Positions 15,259 to 23,321 of a stretch of 54,697 nt of DNA are shown one piece after another. Numbering within the stretch: position 1 is the first letter of the stretch; each line of letters opens with the position of its first letter. The position numbers and the translations under genes were made by a program. The notes below the pieces were generated by a model. That model worked only from the letters and a program-made list of their open reading frames with translations. It searched no databases and was not told the origin of the DNA. This DNA is from a virus. The stretch lies in IMG/VR virus record IMGVR_UViG_3300046507_000245, positions 1 through 54,697 of that record, one strand, 5' to 3'.

Positions 15259-16404
15259 TCAGTTCACCACCAGAGTGCCGGCCCGAATCACTTGCTGGCT
15301 CGTTCCAACAACGTCGCTGGTGCCCGAATTGAGGGTAATGCCCGTCACGTTGATTACGCCCGGCGATGCGTCATACGCGACTTGAGAAAGCCGGGAGTAC
15401 GGCAGAGTGACGGTTTGCGTAACCGGATCGCGCGGCAGCGTGCTGATGAATGACTGAAGCGCGGCCTGCACCAGCGCAACCACCGCAGAATGCGTGTACC
15501 CGCTTGCGGTAGCAATCGTCATCGAGATATTCGCGCTGACGACGATCGGTTTATGCACATCGAAAGTGATCGTAAAACCGCGTACCGCATCAATGGCGTT
15601 GGAGACATTTGAGATCAGATTGTCCGATGGCGCGCCCGATCCGTCGTCCACCATGACCCAAAAATTCCCGGGCTGATAGACGCCAGCGTACGTGGAGTTC
15701 TCGGTGATCGTGTACGTGAGGTTCTGCTGAAGCGACGTGATCGCGTTGCCGATCGCCGCCTTCGTCGCCTTCGACAGACTCAGCAGCCACGACTGGAAGC
15801 TGGCCAGCGCATTGGCGTCGCTCTGCGCGTCAATGCCGTTCGTGAACGCCGCGGCATTGGTGACGGTATCGACGCCGGGCACTGACTGCGACATCTGCGA
15901 GATCGTGCCAGCTAGCACGTTCGCCGCCGAGCCGGGCGTCACCGCCGTGACGGTCACGGTGACACTCGGGACGCTCGGCGCGAGCACGTAGCCGCCGAGC
16001 GTCGAGCTGTACGCCGCGTTCGTCGTGTCGAGGTTGACCGTGAACTGTTGCGAGCCATCCGTCGTCTGCACCACCGTGCCGACAGGGATAACCGCCTGCG
16101 CAGTCGGCGTGAAGCGCGAGAACGTCACCGAGCCAGTTGCCGATGCCGCGCCGAGCCGCGCGAAGCCGAAGTCGGCAAACCACGTGTCGAGATCCGGGCC
16201 GGTAGACGTCGATGCGCGCGTGAGCGCCATCATTTGCAGGATCAGGCCTTGCAGCCACAGGGCTATGCCCGACACTGCCTCGCCAAGCGCGCGCAAGACC
16301 GTCCCGATGTTGAAGTTCAGGATCGCGGATGTGACCGAACCCTGAACCGCAGACGCAAAGTTTTGCAGCATCTGCGTCAGCGATTGCGTCTGTACGTTTG
16401 CCAT
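15259..16404 (-). CDS. baseplate J-like protein
   Basis: 381 residues. The segment IALWLQGLILQMMALTRASTSTGPDLDTWFADFGF and the later PVGTVVQTTDGSQQF region are typical of baseplate J proteins, which form the wedge around the tail hub in contractile tails. A beta-rich middle and a C-terminal VINVTGITLNSGTSD domain fit. It lies between the gp25-like and gpI-like genes, the standard order. Confidence 0.9.
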   Translation of the reverse strand: MANVQTQSLTQMLQNFASAVQGSVTSAILNFNIGTVLRALGEAVSGIALWLQGLILQMMALTRASTSTGPDLDTWFADFGFARLGAASATGSVTFSRFTPTAQAVIPVGTVVQTTDGSQQFTVNLDTTNAAYSSTLGGYVLAPSVPSVTVTVTAVTPGSAANVLAGTISQMSQSVPGVDTVTNAAAFTNGIDAQSDANALASFQSWLLSLSKATKAAIGNAITSLQQNLTYTITENSTYAGVYQPGNFWVMVDDGSGAPSDNLISNVSNAIDAVRGFTITFDVHKPIVVSANISMTIATASGYTHSAVVALVQAALQSFISTLPRDPVTQTVTLPYSRLSQVAYDASPGVINVTGITLNSGTSDVVGTSQQVIRAGTLVVN

Positions 16405-16806
16405 TTATTGATTGATGTCGAAAGAGAGGGTTGCCGCCTGCCCCGTCACCGCGTCGGCATACTGGATCGTGACCGCGGCGCCGTTGTTGAATGGCGTCAC
16501 CGTGACGACAGGCGTCGGCACCTGAGCGATGCCGGCGATCGTCTTGATGGTCGTCAGGATCGCGCCGCGCAACTCGGAGGCGTTGAGCGTCTTGCCGATG
16601 CGTCGCGGGATGCCTGCGCCAAAGTCCGCGTGCCAGGTGTAATCGGGCGATGCGATCGGGTTGCCGGATGAGTCTGCGAGTAGCGGATTGGTCATCAGCG
16701 CGCGGAGCAATTCCTGTTGCGCCAGCGTGTCGTCGGTTGCCACCGACAGGTCGCCGTTCGCGCCGATCTGGAGATCGTTTCCCCAGTAATGGTTCAGATC
16801 GCTCAT
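16405..16806 (-). CDS. gp25-like baseplate wedge protein
   Basis: 133 residues. The sequence LQIGANGDLSVATDDTLAQQELLRALMTNPL and the C-terminal VTVTPFNNGAAVTIQY match the gp25/gpW family of baseplate wedge proteins, which start sheath assembly. It overlaps the spike gene by four bases and abuts the J-like gene. Confidence 0.88.
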   Translation of the reverse strand: MSDLNHYWGNDLQIGANGDLSVATDDTLAQQELLRALMTNPLLADSSGNPIASPDYTWHADFGAGIPRRIGKTLNASELRGAILTTIKTIAGIAQVPTPVVTVTPFNNGAAVTIQYADAVTGQAATLSFDINQ

Positions 16807-17465
16807 TGCGGGACTCCACCGAGGCCAGAGCCGCCGGAATTAACGTGCTGGTGAGAACTGTCGATACGATGCCCGTTGTTCGTGATCTGGCCGGTCGTGT
16901 TCAGGTTGCCGGTAATGGTCGACGTGTTGCCGCTGCCGTTGTCGCCCGAAACAGCCATGCCGCCCTGGCCGGTAATCGTCTGCTTGACGAGGACCGTGTT
17001 GTCCATCTGCACCGGGCCCACGAAGTGATGCTGCGTCGCGGTATAGGTGATCGTGCTCGCGGCCTTTATCTCGACCGTGCCGTCGTTATGGAACTTCAGC
17101 AGAGAGCCCGATTTGTGCACCACCCACGTCTCGCCGGCCGGAATAGACGGCGGAACGTTGACGTTAGAAAAGAAGCGACCAACGATCTTTGGCGCAGCGA
17201 TCGAGAAACGCGAAAACGAAACCTCGACCATGTCGCCGATGTTTGGGGCACTGGCCACGCCGAAGTTTTTGCCGACGCCAACCGCATTGAGAGGTATCCA
17301 GCCGGTTTCCTTAAAGTCGCTATCGCCAACGCCTTCCACTGTCACCTTAACTGAATGCGTGTCAGGGTTGTAGCTGGTTACTTCGGCCGTGCGCGGCTTT
17401 GCAAACCCAGACAGAATCCCTTGCGCGATAGAGCGCACCGTATTTGCGAGTTCGTGATAATCCAT
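16803..17465 (-). CDS. baseplate spike protein, gpV-like
   Basis: 220 residues. The N-terminal half has an OB-like fold (VTSYNPDTHSVKVTVEG ... GDMVEVSF), and the C-terminal part is a beta-helical needle ending in HRIDSSHQHVNSGG. The His-x-His near the tip is the iron-binding motif of P2 gpV-type membrane-piercing spikes. It should puncture the outer membrane on tail contraction. It lies directly after the gpD-like hub gene. Confidence 0.9.
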   Translation of the reverse strand: MDYHELANTVRSIAQGILSGFAKPRTAEVTSYNPDTHSVKVTVEGVGDSDFKETGWIPLNAVGVGKNFGVASAPNIGDMVEVSFSRFSIAAPKIVGRFFSNVNVPPSIPAGETWVVHKSGSLLKFHNDGTVEIKAASTITYTATQHHFVGPVQMDNTVLVKQTITGQGGMAVSGDNGSGNTSTITGNLNTTGQITNNGHRIDSSHQHVNSGGSGLGGVPQ

Positions 17466-18616
17466 TAGAGCGGGACGGCCTGTGAGGTTGCGCTGTGGTT
17501 CTTGCCGTGGACGTTCATCTCGAAGCCGCCGTCGAAGGACATGCGACGCACGATCGACGACGGGTAGTAGGTCTGGTCAAACTTCGTACCGGTGCCTGAA
17601 ACCTGAATGACAGTGAACGCGCTCAGCGCGACGTCGCCCGGCATGCGGCATGAGAACTTCATCTCGTGCTGAACGATCAGGTCGTACTTCTGTTGTGCGA
17701 TCTGGAGCGCGCGCTGCTTGTCGATGTTCGGAAAGAAGAACGTGAACACCTGGCCGCCGCCGGCCGTCGTGGCCTGACCCGGTTGCAGGCTGCCGACCTT
17801 CTTCGGCGGATAGGTCGCGTTGAAGCCATACTGCTGCTTGTCATTCCACGACCGCACCACCACCGTGACGCCGCGCGACACCGTGAGCGTGCGCTGGAAC
17901 TGCATGTCTTCGACGTTGCCGGCCATCGCCCGATATTGCTGCGTGCTCGGGTTCACCGTCGACCATACAATCGGGTACGGCGTCGAATCTGCGGCGGGCG
18001 GAGGCCCGAAATACAGCGTCTTGTCCGCCACATAGACGCGAAACCCTTCCTGCTGCGCCAGGAACGAGAGAATGTCCCATTCCGTGCGCTCGTCCATCAG
18101 GTTGACGTGCTCGATGTCGTAGTACGCGCCGGCGACCGTCTTCGTCGCCGTAACGTTCGGCGTCAGCCCGCGCCGCTTGGCGAGCGTCGTCGCAATTTGG
18201 CTCGACGTCTGGTTCTGGAATTTCTCCGTCGTCTTGGCGTCGATAAAAACACGCGTCAAGTCGCGGCCGCGCACGGTGATGACGTCCTGTGCGATGTCAT
18301 AGTCGATCGTGTCGGCCTGACCGTAGATCAGCTTTGTCAGATCAGCCGGCGTGTACGTGTCGTAGTCCGCTGGAAATCCGGCGAACAATTCGATGTACAT
18401 GTCCTTCTGGTCGCTGAACCAGTTGACGTCGGTTGCCGCCGGCAACGCGGAGCCAATGAACCGCACGGTGAACGTGTCAGCCGACGACAGAGCGTTGTTC
18501 TCGACCTCAAAGTCGAGCCAGGCTGGCGCCAGCGTGCCGTTGATGCGGACCAACCCGCGCGGCACAGTGACCAATCCGGCCGGCTGCGTCACGAGGATCC
18601 GGTCTGCATTAGGCAT
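17465..18616 (-). CDS. tail hub protein, gpD-like
   Basis: 383 residues. LDFEVENNALSSADTFTVRF, DQKDMYIELFAGFPADY, VITVRGRDLTRVFIDA and EWDILSFLAQQEGFRVYV are typical of the gpD/gp27-like tail hub family. It forms the ring between tube and spike. It overlaps the LysM-protein gene by eight bases and adjoins the spike gene. Confidence 0.9.
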   Translation of the reverse strand: MPNADRILVTQPAGLVTVPRGLVRINGTLAPAWLDFEVENNALSSADTFTVRFIGSALPAATDVNWFSDQKDMYIELFAGFPADYDTYTPADLTKLIYGQADTIDYDIAQDVITVRGRDLTRVFIDAKTTEKFQNQTSSQIATTLAKRRGLTPNVTATKTVAGAYYDIEHVNLMDERTEWDILSFLAQQEGFRVYVADKTLYFGPPPAADSTPYPIVWSTVNPSTQQYRAMAGNVEDMQFQRTLTVSRGVTVVVRSWNDKQQYGFNATYPPKKVGSLQPGQATTAGGGQVFTFFFPNIDKQRALQIAQQKYDLIVQHEMKFSCRMPGDVALSAFTVIQVSGTGTKFDQTYYPSSIVRRMSFDGGFEMNVHGKNHSATSQAVPL

Positions 18617-19571
18617 TCGCTACTCCGTCCGCTGCCGCGGCGTTGTTCGTGGGCGGCAGCGCTATGTTCTGCGTGCCGTTGATGTTCGGATCGCCACCGA
18701 GCGCCGGATTGGCCTTGGAGATCGCCACCCACCCGGTCGCGTCCTTGTAATACTTGGCCGCCATGTCGTAGAGGTTGCCGCCCACGACCGTGACAGTCTT
18801 CGACGCCGACCCGATCGTCCCGATGTTCGTGCTGATGCGCGACAACACGCCCTGCAGCGTCAGCAACTGCGGCTGCTGCGTCATGGTGTTGACCTGGGCG
18901 CTCAGTTTCGAGACCTGCTGTGCGATCGGATTGTTCGGCAGTAGGCCGCCGACCGTCGACACACTCTGCAGCGTGTTCTCGCCGGCGGCGATCAGCGTAC
19001 TGACCTGCGCCTGAGCCTGCGCGAGCGGCGCGAGCACCGTCTGAAGCGTGCTTTTCGCCGCCGTCGCAAAGCTCGACACCGCGCCGATTGCGGTTGTGAG
19101 CGCCCCCATGCTGGACGTCAGGCCCGCATTGCCGATGCTCGAGCAGATGCCGTTCGCGGTCGAGATGTCCGCGCCGATCAGCGCGTCAATGCCGGGCGCC
19201 GCAGTCGGCCCCTGCGCGGCGTTGTCGGCCACGACCTCAAGCTCGATCTGGTAGTAAATCTCGAACTCGCGCGCGAAGTCCTCGATGAACCGGCGAATCA
19301 CGACCGAGTAGCTGTACTGGCTGAACGTCAGCGTCAGCATCTTCTGCGCGAGCGCCATCTGCTTAAGCGTGCTCGCGCGCTGCAGGGCGTTGTCACCGAG
19401 CAGCATTCCCGACCATTTGAGCGGCGCCGGGTCATAGCCCATCATGTTGATGTTGCGGGCGCCGCCGACCATCTTGCGGACGACGACGCCAATCGCGGTT
19501 TCCATCGTGATCCGCTCAGGGATCTCGTACTCGGAAAACGTGAAGTCGCCGAGCTGCAGAACTACAGGCAT
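18609..19571 (-). CDS. tail protein with C-terminal LysM-like domain
   Basis: 320 residues. The N-terminus is conserved with tail proteins between tape measure and hub (IPERITMETAIGVVVRKMVGG). A long Ala/Thr-rich helical middle follows. The last 60 residues (VVGGNLYDMAAKYYKDATGWVAISKANP ... QNIALPP) form a LysM-like domain, as in T4 gp53 and P2 gpX, which bind the hub and perhaps peptidoglycan. Fused architectures of this kind occur in Mu-like phages. Confidence 0.82.
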   Translation of the reverse strand: MPVVLQLGDFTFSEYEIPERITMETAIGVVVRKMVGGARNINMMGYDPAPLKWSGMLLGDNALQRASTLKQMALAQKMLTLTFSQYSYSVVIRRFIEDFAREFEIYYQIELEVVADNAAQGPTAAPGIDALIGADISTANGICSSIGNAGLTSSMGALTTAIGAVSSFATAAKSTLQTVLAPLAQAQAQVSTLIAAGENTLQSVSTVGGLLPNNPIAQQVSKLSAQVNTMTQQPQLLTLQGVLSRISTNIGTIGSASKTVTVVGGNLYDMAAKYYKDATGWVAISKANPALGGDPNINGTQNIALPPTNNAAAADGVANA

Positions 19572-19572
19572 A

Positions 19573-21495
19573 TCAGTGTCCGGTTACGAATTGATTGATC
19601 GGCGAGGCATTCGGGTCGAAGAATCCGGTTCCGAGCGACGACGACGTCTTGCGCACGATCGTCTCGACGACCTTCGTGTGAATCGGCGTGCCGTCCATCG
19701 TGGCGTGAACCGTCACCGTGGTACCTCCCGCCGCTCCCGGCGCAACGTATCTGCCGTGCCCTTCATGCGAATACGGATGATCGAGCGCGGCGAGGCGGCG
19801 CTGCGCGTCAGGCGTAAGGTTTGCGCCGGGCCGCACTTTCCCGTCAGGGTCCTTGTCTTTTGCGTCTTCGATTTCCTGAGACGTCAACGGTCGGAACGCG
19901 TAGGCGGCCGCGGCGAGCGTGCCGAGCGCCAGCACAGCAATGCCAATCGGATTAGCCAGCATCCCGATTGCGCCGAACAGCGAAAACTTGCTTGCGCCGC
20001 CGATCATCGCAGTGATGCGCGCCAAACCAACAGCGCCGCCAGCAGCCTGCATAGTCATTGCCAGCCCGAGGCCGCGAAGCGCCGCAGTGAGGATCAGCAC
20101 TGTGCCTCTGAACATCAGCGATCCGGAGAGGCCGATCAGCGCATACGCGAGCGCGCGGAACATCGCTGGATGCGCCTCAACCGTCTTCGACAGGCCATCC
20201 AACGCACCCGCCAGCTTCAGCAACCCGCCAGTGATGACGGGAAGATAAACAGAGCCGAACATGGCCAGGAAGTTTGTCCATGCCGATTCTGCGGCAATCT
20301 CCGCGCCTTCTGGAGACTTGATGTACTGCTGATAGCCGCTCGAATAGTCCTTTGCGTTGCTGAAAATCCGCGAGTCCTTCGCGAACTTCATGCCGTTGAC
20401 GATCAACTCACCGAGGAAGTCTCCGGTCGACCGATTGAACTTCGACGCTAGCATTTCAGCGACTTGCTCATTGCTCAGATCCATGCCGTAGCGCTTGCGA
20501 ATAGCAGGCGCCAGCACGTTCTGTACAAACTGGTCCGGGCGATGCGAGAACTGTGAAATCAGGTCCGATCGCAACCCGCCAGTGACGGGCATCTCAGCCT
20601 TGCGAAGATTTGCCTTTTCCTTCGCGCTGAGTGGCAGCTTGTTGATCGACTCATTGATCAGCTTTACCTGATCGGGGCTGACACCGATTTGCAGCAGTCC
20701 GAGCGAAGCGAGAAAACCCTTCGCCTTGTTGTCCATGTGGCCGCCGACGAGCGAACTGAATGCCGTCATGCCTGACGTGCCAGCGGTCGGGCCGCTTTTC
20801 GCTTGCATGTATGCCGCAAAAGGACCGTACAAAAAGTCCTTGTCGTACATGGTGTACGCCATCTTGCCGGTTTGCGACGCGTGGAAGAAGTCGCTTGGCG
20901 ACACCTTGCCACCCGATCCGGTGTACACCTGCGACATGCGCGCCAACTCGTCGCGCATCGCGTCAGGATGCTGCGTTAAGCGGTCGCCGCGGTGTTCGAG
21001 CGCCTTCACGGCGTTGTAGACGAGCCCTTCTACTGGCTTGCCGTCGTTCTGCACGCGCGCCATGATGGAGAACTTCTGAAAGTCCTCAGACATGCCGATT
21101 GCGTGCGGTAGATCACCAAAAGCCGTATGCAGATCGCGGATCAGGCTGATATTGTCTGCTATGGTCGAACCGAGGTTCTTGTGCGCCAGCATCTGCGCCT
21201 GCGCAAACGCCTGAGCATTATCTGAAGAAGACAGGTTCAGCGCCGTGAACTTCTGGCGCTCCTGCTCGAGCTTCTTCGCCTGCTCGTATGGGCCTTTGAG
21301 CATGCCAGCGATACCGGCGCCCAATCCGAGCATCAGGCCGCCCTTCATGGCCTGTTTGTTGATACTATCGATACGCTTCTGGAGTGCAGCGGCCTGCGCC
21401 TCCGTGCGCATGAAATCCTTGCCTAGCGCAGCCAAGCCGAGTGCGGCATGGTTGATCAGGCTAATTTTGACGCCGATCTTAAAGGCTTCGAACAT
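19573..21495 (-). CDS. tail tape measure protein
   Basis: 640 residues, the longest protein in the structural block, mostly helical, with hydrophobic segments at about 70-90 and between about 430 and 540. It sets tail length and enters the cell envelope with the DNA. At roughly 1.5 Angstrom per residue it predicts a tail near 95 nm, by the usual rule. ATG 21495 has GAGAG upstream; the longer open frame to 21591 lacks a good start and would run through the antisense gene. Its start codon shares CATG with that gene. Confidence 0.88.
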   Translation of the reverse strand: MFEAFKIGVKISLINHAALGLAALGKDFMRTEAQAAALQKRIDSINKQAMKGGLMLGLGAGIAGMLKGPYEQAKKLEQERQKFTALNLSSSDNAQAFAQAQMLAHKNLGSTIADNISLIRDLHTAFGDLPHAIGMSEDFQKFSIMARVQNDGKPVEGLVYNAVKALEHRGDRLTQHPDAMRDELARMSQVYTGSGGKVSPSDFFHASQTGKMAYTMYDKDFLYGPFAAYMQAKSGPTAGTSGMTAFSSLVGGHMDNKAKGFLASLGLLQIGVSPDQVKLINESINKLPLSAKEKANLRKAEMPVTGGLRSDLISQFSHRPDQFVQNVLAPAIRKRYGMDLSNEQVAEMLASKFNRSTGDFLGELIVNGMKFAKDSRIFSNAKDYSSGYQQYIKSPEGAEIAAESAWTNFLAMFGSVYLPVITGGLLKLAGALDGLSKTVEAHPAMFRALAYALIGLSGSLMFRGTVLILTAALRGLGLAMTMQAAGGAVGLARITAMIGGASKFSLFGAIGMLANPIGIAVLALGTLAAAAYAFRPLTSQEIEDAKDKDPDGKVRPGANLTPDAQRRLAALDHPYSHEGHGRYVAPGAAGGTTVTVHATMDGTPIHTKVVETIVRKTSSSLGTGFFDPNASPINQFVTGH

Positions 21496-21736
21496 GAAAC
21501 GCTCTCTTAAATATCGCCTGCATGAATGGGCGGCGGATCGCTTTGAATCCGTCCAGTACCCGTCGATCCGGGCGACTACCGACGCCGGCAAGTTGCGGGC
21601 GCCGATTCGATTCGCTCATGCGATGCCGATCTGGAGCCGCGTCGACACCATCCTGATAAGCCTTGGCGGCCTCGCAATCGGCGTAATCGTGCTTTTCCTG
21701 CTCGGCCTGATTGCCTGGTCGCTCATTACCGGCTAG
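21494..21736 (+). CDS. antisense small membrane protein inside the tail operon
   Basis: 80 residues on the plus strand within the leftward tail block. The N-terminal half is basic and cytoplasmic-looking; residues about 47-79 (VDTILISLGGLAIGVIVLFL and on) form one strong transmembrane helix. Codon third positions are GC-rich like real genes here. It exactly fills the gap between two leftward genes: its ATG shares CATG with the tape-measure ATG, and its TAG shares CTAG with the stop of the tail-completion gene. AAAGG lies 9 bases before the ATG. No promoter is obvious. Function unknown; a membrane or exclusion protein is possible. Confidence 0.65.
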   Translation: MKRSLKYRLHEWAADRFESVQYPSIRATTDAGKLRAPIRFAHAMPIWSRVDTILISLGGLAIGVIVLFLLGLIAWSLITG

Positions 21737-22224
21737 TCGATCTTCGTGTCATATCCGAGCGAGCGCGGCAGGTTTCCGCGCCCCAACAACCCGGCAACGA
21801 ACGCTTTGCCGAGGATGCGCTTGATGAGCGCCTCGTTATGCAGCACAGCCGGCCCGAGGAATGGGCGCGGCGGGATCTTGTCGGTCCCGAGTTCCTGATA
21901 GACAGCGACTTGGCTCGTTGAGCCGATAGTCGCCTCTGTGCCAGAAACATCCTTCCCGATCGAATCGCGCATCTCGCCGGTCCGCAGCAGCGGTTGATCC
22001 GGCGAATACCCTTTTGCTACGCGATCTTCGACCGTCGATTCAGCGAGTTGCGCCCATGCCGGGAAAGGACCGATTGCAGCCTGATACGAGCCGATCTCGT
22101 CTTTCGCCTTGTCGCGCACAGCCGTTGCCACTTCATCTAGCCCGCGGCGCAATTCAAGCGCCACAGCGACTTCGAGCGTGGCAAGGTGCCGCGCGAACTG
22201 CCCAAGGCTCGTGAATTCCTTCAT
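21733..22224 (-). CDS. HK97 gp10-like tail completion protein
   Basis: 163 residues. LLRTGEMRDSIGKDVSG, VAVYQELGTDKIPPRPFLGPA and the basic C-terminal end match the gp10/virion-morphogenesis family, which helps finish the tail-head joining end. Its location between chaperone and tape measure is less usual than next to the connector genes. The ATG overlaps the stop of the 22221 frame by four bases. Confidence 0.82.
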   Translation of the reverse strand: MKEFTSLGQFARHLATLEVAVALELRRGLDEVATAVRDKAKDEIGSYQAAIGPFPAWAQLAESTVEDRVAKGYSPDQPLLRTGEMRDSIGKDVSGTEATIGSTSQVAVYQELGTDKIPPRPFLGPAVLHNEALIKRILGKAFVAGLLGRGNLPRSLGYDTKID

Positions 22225-22388
22225 TTCGGCTCCTCAAAAGCCATGTTCTCGAAGTTGAATTTGTGCCCTTCGAATTCCGAGAACTTGATTGAGAACGCCG
22301 CGCGCGTCACGTCATCCAGCGCGAAGGCAACGTCAAACGGGACGTTATTTTTCACGAGCCAGAGTGCTTCGCTGATCGGGACCGACAT
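22221..22388 (-). CDS. tail chaperone extension (frameshift product domain)
   Basis: 55 residues counted from ATG 22388 (MSVPISEALWLVKNNVPFDV ...). It lies in the -1 frame relative to the upstream chaperone and is open back through its stop. A slippery A-AAA-AAC at 22394-22400 would fuse it to the chaperone, as with lambda G-GT and P2 E-E'. It may also be made alone from its own ATG. The partner domain normally binds the tape measure. Confidence 0.75.
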   Translation of the reverse strand: MSVPISEALWLVKNNVPFDVAFALDDVTRAAFSIKFSEFEGHKFNFENMAFEEPK

Positions 22389-22390
22389 GA

Positions 22391-22774
22391 CTAGTTTTTT
22401 ATCGCGTCTCGCGTCTCATCGGCGCTCTGTGCGCCAAAGTTTTCTTGCACGCCCTGCATCACCGCGGCGACGCCCTCTTCATCCAGACGGGTGATCAGCG
22501 CCTCGATTTCGCGCTCGCTGTTCGGCTGGCTGACCGGCACGCCGTCGATCTCGACGACATACGTCAGCGGCAGCACCATCTGCACATAGACCGTGTTCTC
22601 TGCGGACTTGCCGAGGATCTTCACGAGTCGGAACTGCGCCAGAACGCCGGGTTTTTGCAGCGCGATCGAATGACCATTGGCCGATTCGATGACCACGCGC
22701 GCGGCGGCTTGCTTGACGATTGCCGAACTCGGCGTCTCGCCTTGTCCGTCCTGCTTCACAGTGAGTTTTGCCAT
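22391..22774 (-). CDS. tail assembly chaperone
   Basis: 127 residues, acidic at the C-terminus (EREIEALITRLDEEGVAAVMQGV), lying directly between the tube and tape-measure genes, the position of gpG/gpE-type chaperones. The last codons form A-AAA-AAC just before TAG, a canonical -1 frameshift site. The short form would be the chaperone alone. The fused form adds about 57 residues and would have a total near 184. Confidence 0.82.
   Translation of the reverse strand: MAKLTVKQDGQGETPSSAIVKQAAARVVIESANGHSIALQKPGVLAQFRLVKILGKSAENTVYVQMVLPLTYVVEIDGVPVSQPNSEREIEALITRLDEEGVAAVMQGVQENFGAQSADETRDAIKN
22394..22400 (-). promoter_or_regulatory. -1 ribosomal frameshift site (A-AAA-AAC)
   Basis: On the minus strand the zero-frame codons ATA-AAA-AAC end immediately before the TAG stop. 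A slip of one base back on A-AAA-AAC continues as CTA-GTC-ATG-TCG into the downstream frame. The motif, location and order match programmed frameshifting in tail chaperone genes. Confidence 0.75.
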
Positions 22775-22828
22775 GGCTTTTAGGTGAGAGTTTTCGGGAT
22801 GCGGCCGACGTCAGGCCGGCCGCATGGA

Positions 22829-23260
22829 TTACGCGAGCTTGAGGCGGCGCTCAGCGAGCCAGTCGACGGTCATCTTCACCGTCTCGTCGCCGGCGGCGTC
22901 GCCCGGGTTCGGAAACTTCAGAATGACGTTCGCGTACTGGTATTGCGAGATCGCGCCGCTGACTTCGGTGATCGTTTCGGTGATCGTCGAGGTCAGGTTG
23001 TTCTGGCCGGCGTAATAAGCAGCTTCCTGCGCGGCGAAGAAGTCGTCGACCGTGCTGTCCTGCCGCTCGATTTCGAACGTGCCATTCCAGCCATCGGGAA
23101 ACACGACGTGACGCGTGCGGCCGTCGAGACCTTTGATCTTCTTGTCGATCAGATCCTGCTTTTTCGTGAACTTGGTCACGAGGTTGAACTGGATCGGACC
23201 GCTCGGCGTCTGCACATTGACCGCGTAATCGCGGCCTACGGTAAAGCCATTTACAGGCAT
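22829..23260 (-). CDS. tail tube protein
   Basis: 143 residues. MPVNGFTVGRDYAVNV, a FEIERQDSTVDDFFAAQEAAYYAG core and the ending ETVKMTVDWLAERRLKLA fit myovirus tube proteins, which form the rigid inner tube. It follows the sheath gene as in Mu and P2. AGGTG before ATG 23260 favours this start over GTG 23269. Confidence 0.85.
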   Translation of the reverse strand: MPVNGFTVGRDYAVNVQTPSGPIQFNLVTKFTKKQDLIDKKIKGLDGRTRHVVFPDGWNGTFEIERQDSTVDDFFAAQEAAYYAGQNNLTSTITETITEVSGAISQYQYANVILKFPNPGDAAGDETVKMTVDWLAERRLKLA

Positions 23261-23274
23261 GAGTCGCACCTATG

Positions 23275-23299
23275 AAAAAGAAAAGCGCCCGAAGGCGCT
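23275..23299 (-). terminator. rho-independent terminator, leftward
   Basis: On the minus strand AGCGCC-TTCG-GGCGCT is followed by TTTTCTTTTT, between the sheath and tube genes. Partial termination here could set the ratio of sheath to tube transcripts. Confidence 0.8.
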
Positions 23300-23321
23300 C
23301 ATGTGCTGTTGAAAGTGCGGC

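Noticed and set aside
17666-18682. Rightward 338-codon frame antisense to the tail hub gene
   Set aside because: Arg/His-rich shadow without motif; the hub protein on the other strand is conserved.
21361-21377. GATAC-containing sequence in the tape-measure gene
   Set aside because: The second arm does not fit the spacing; explained by coding for Ser-Ile-Asp-Ser.
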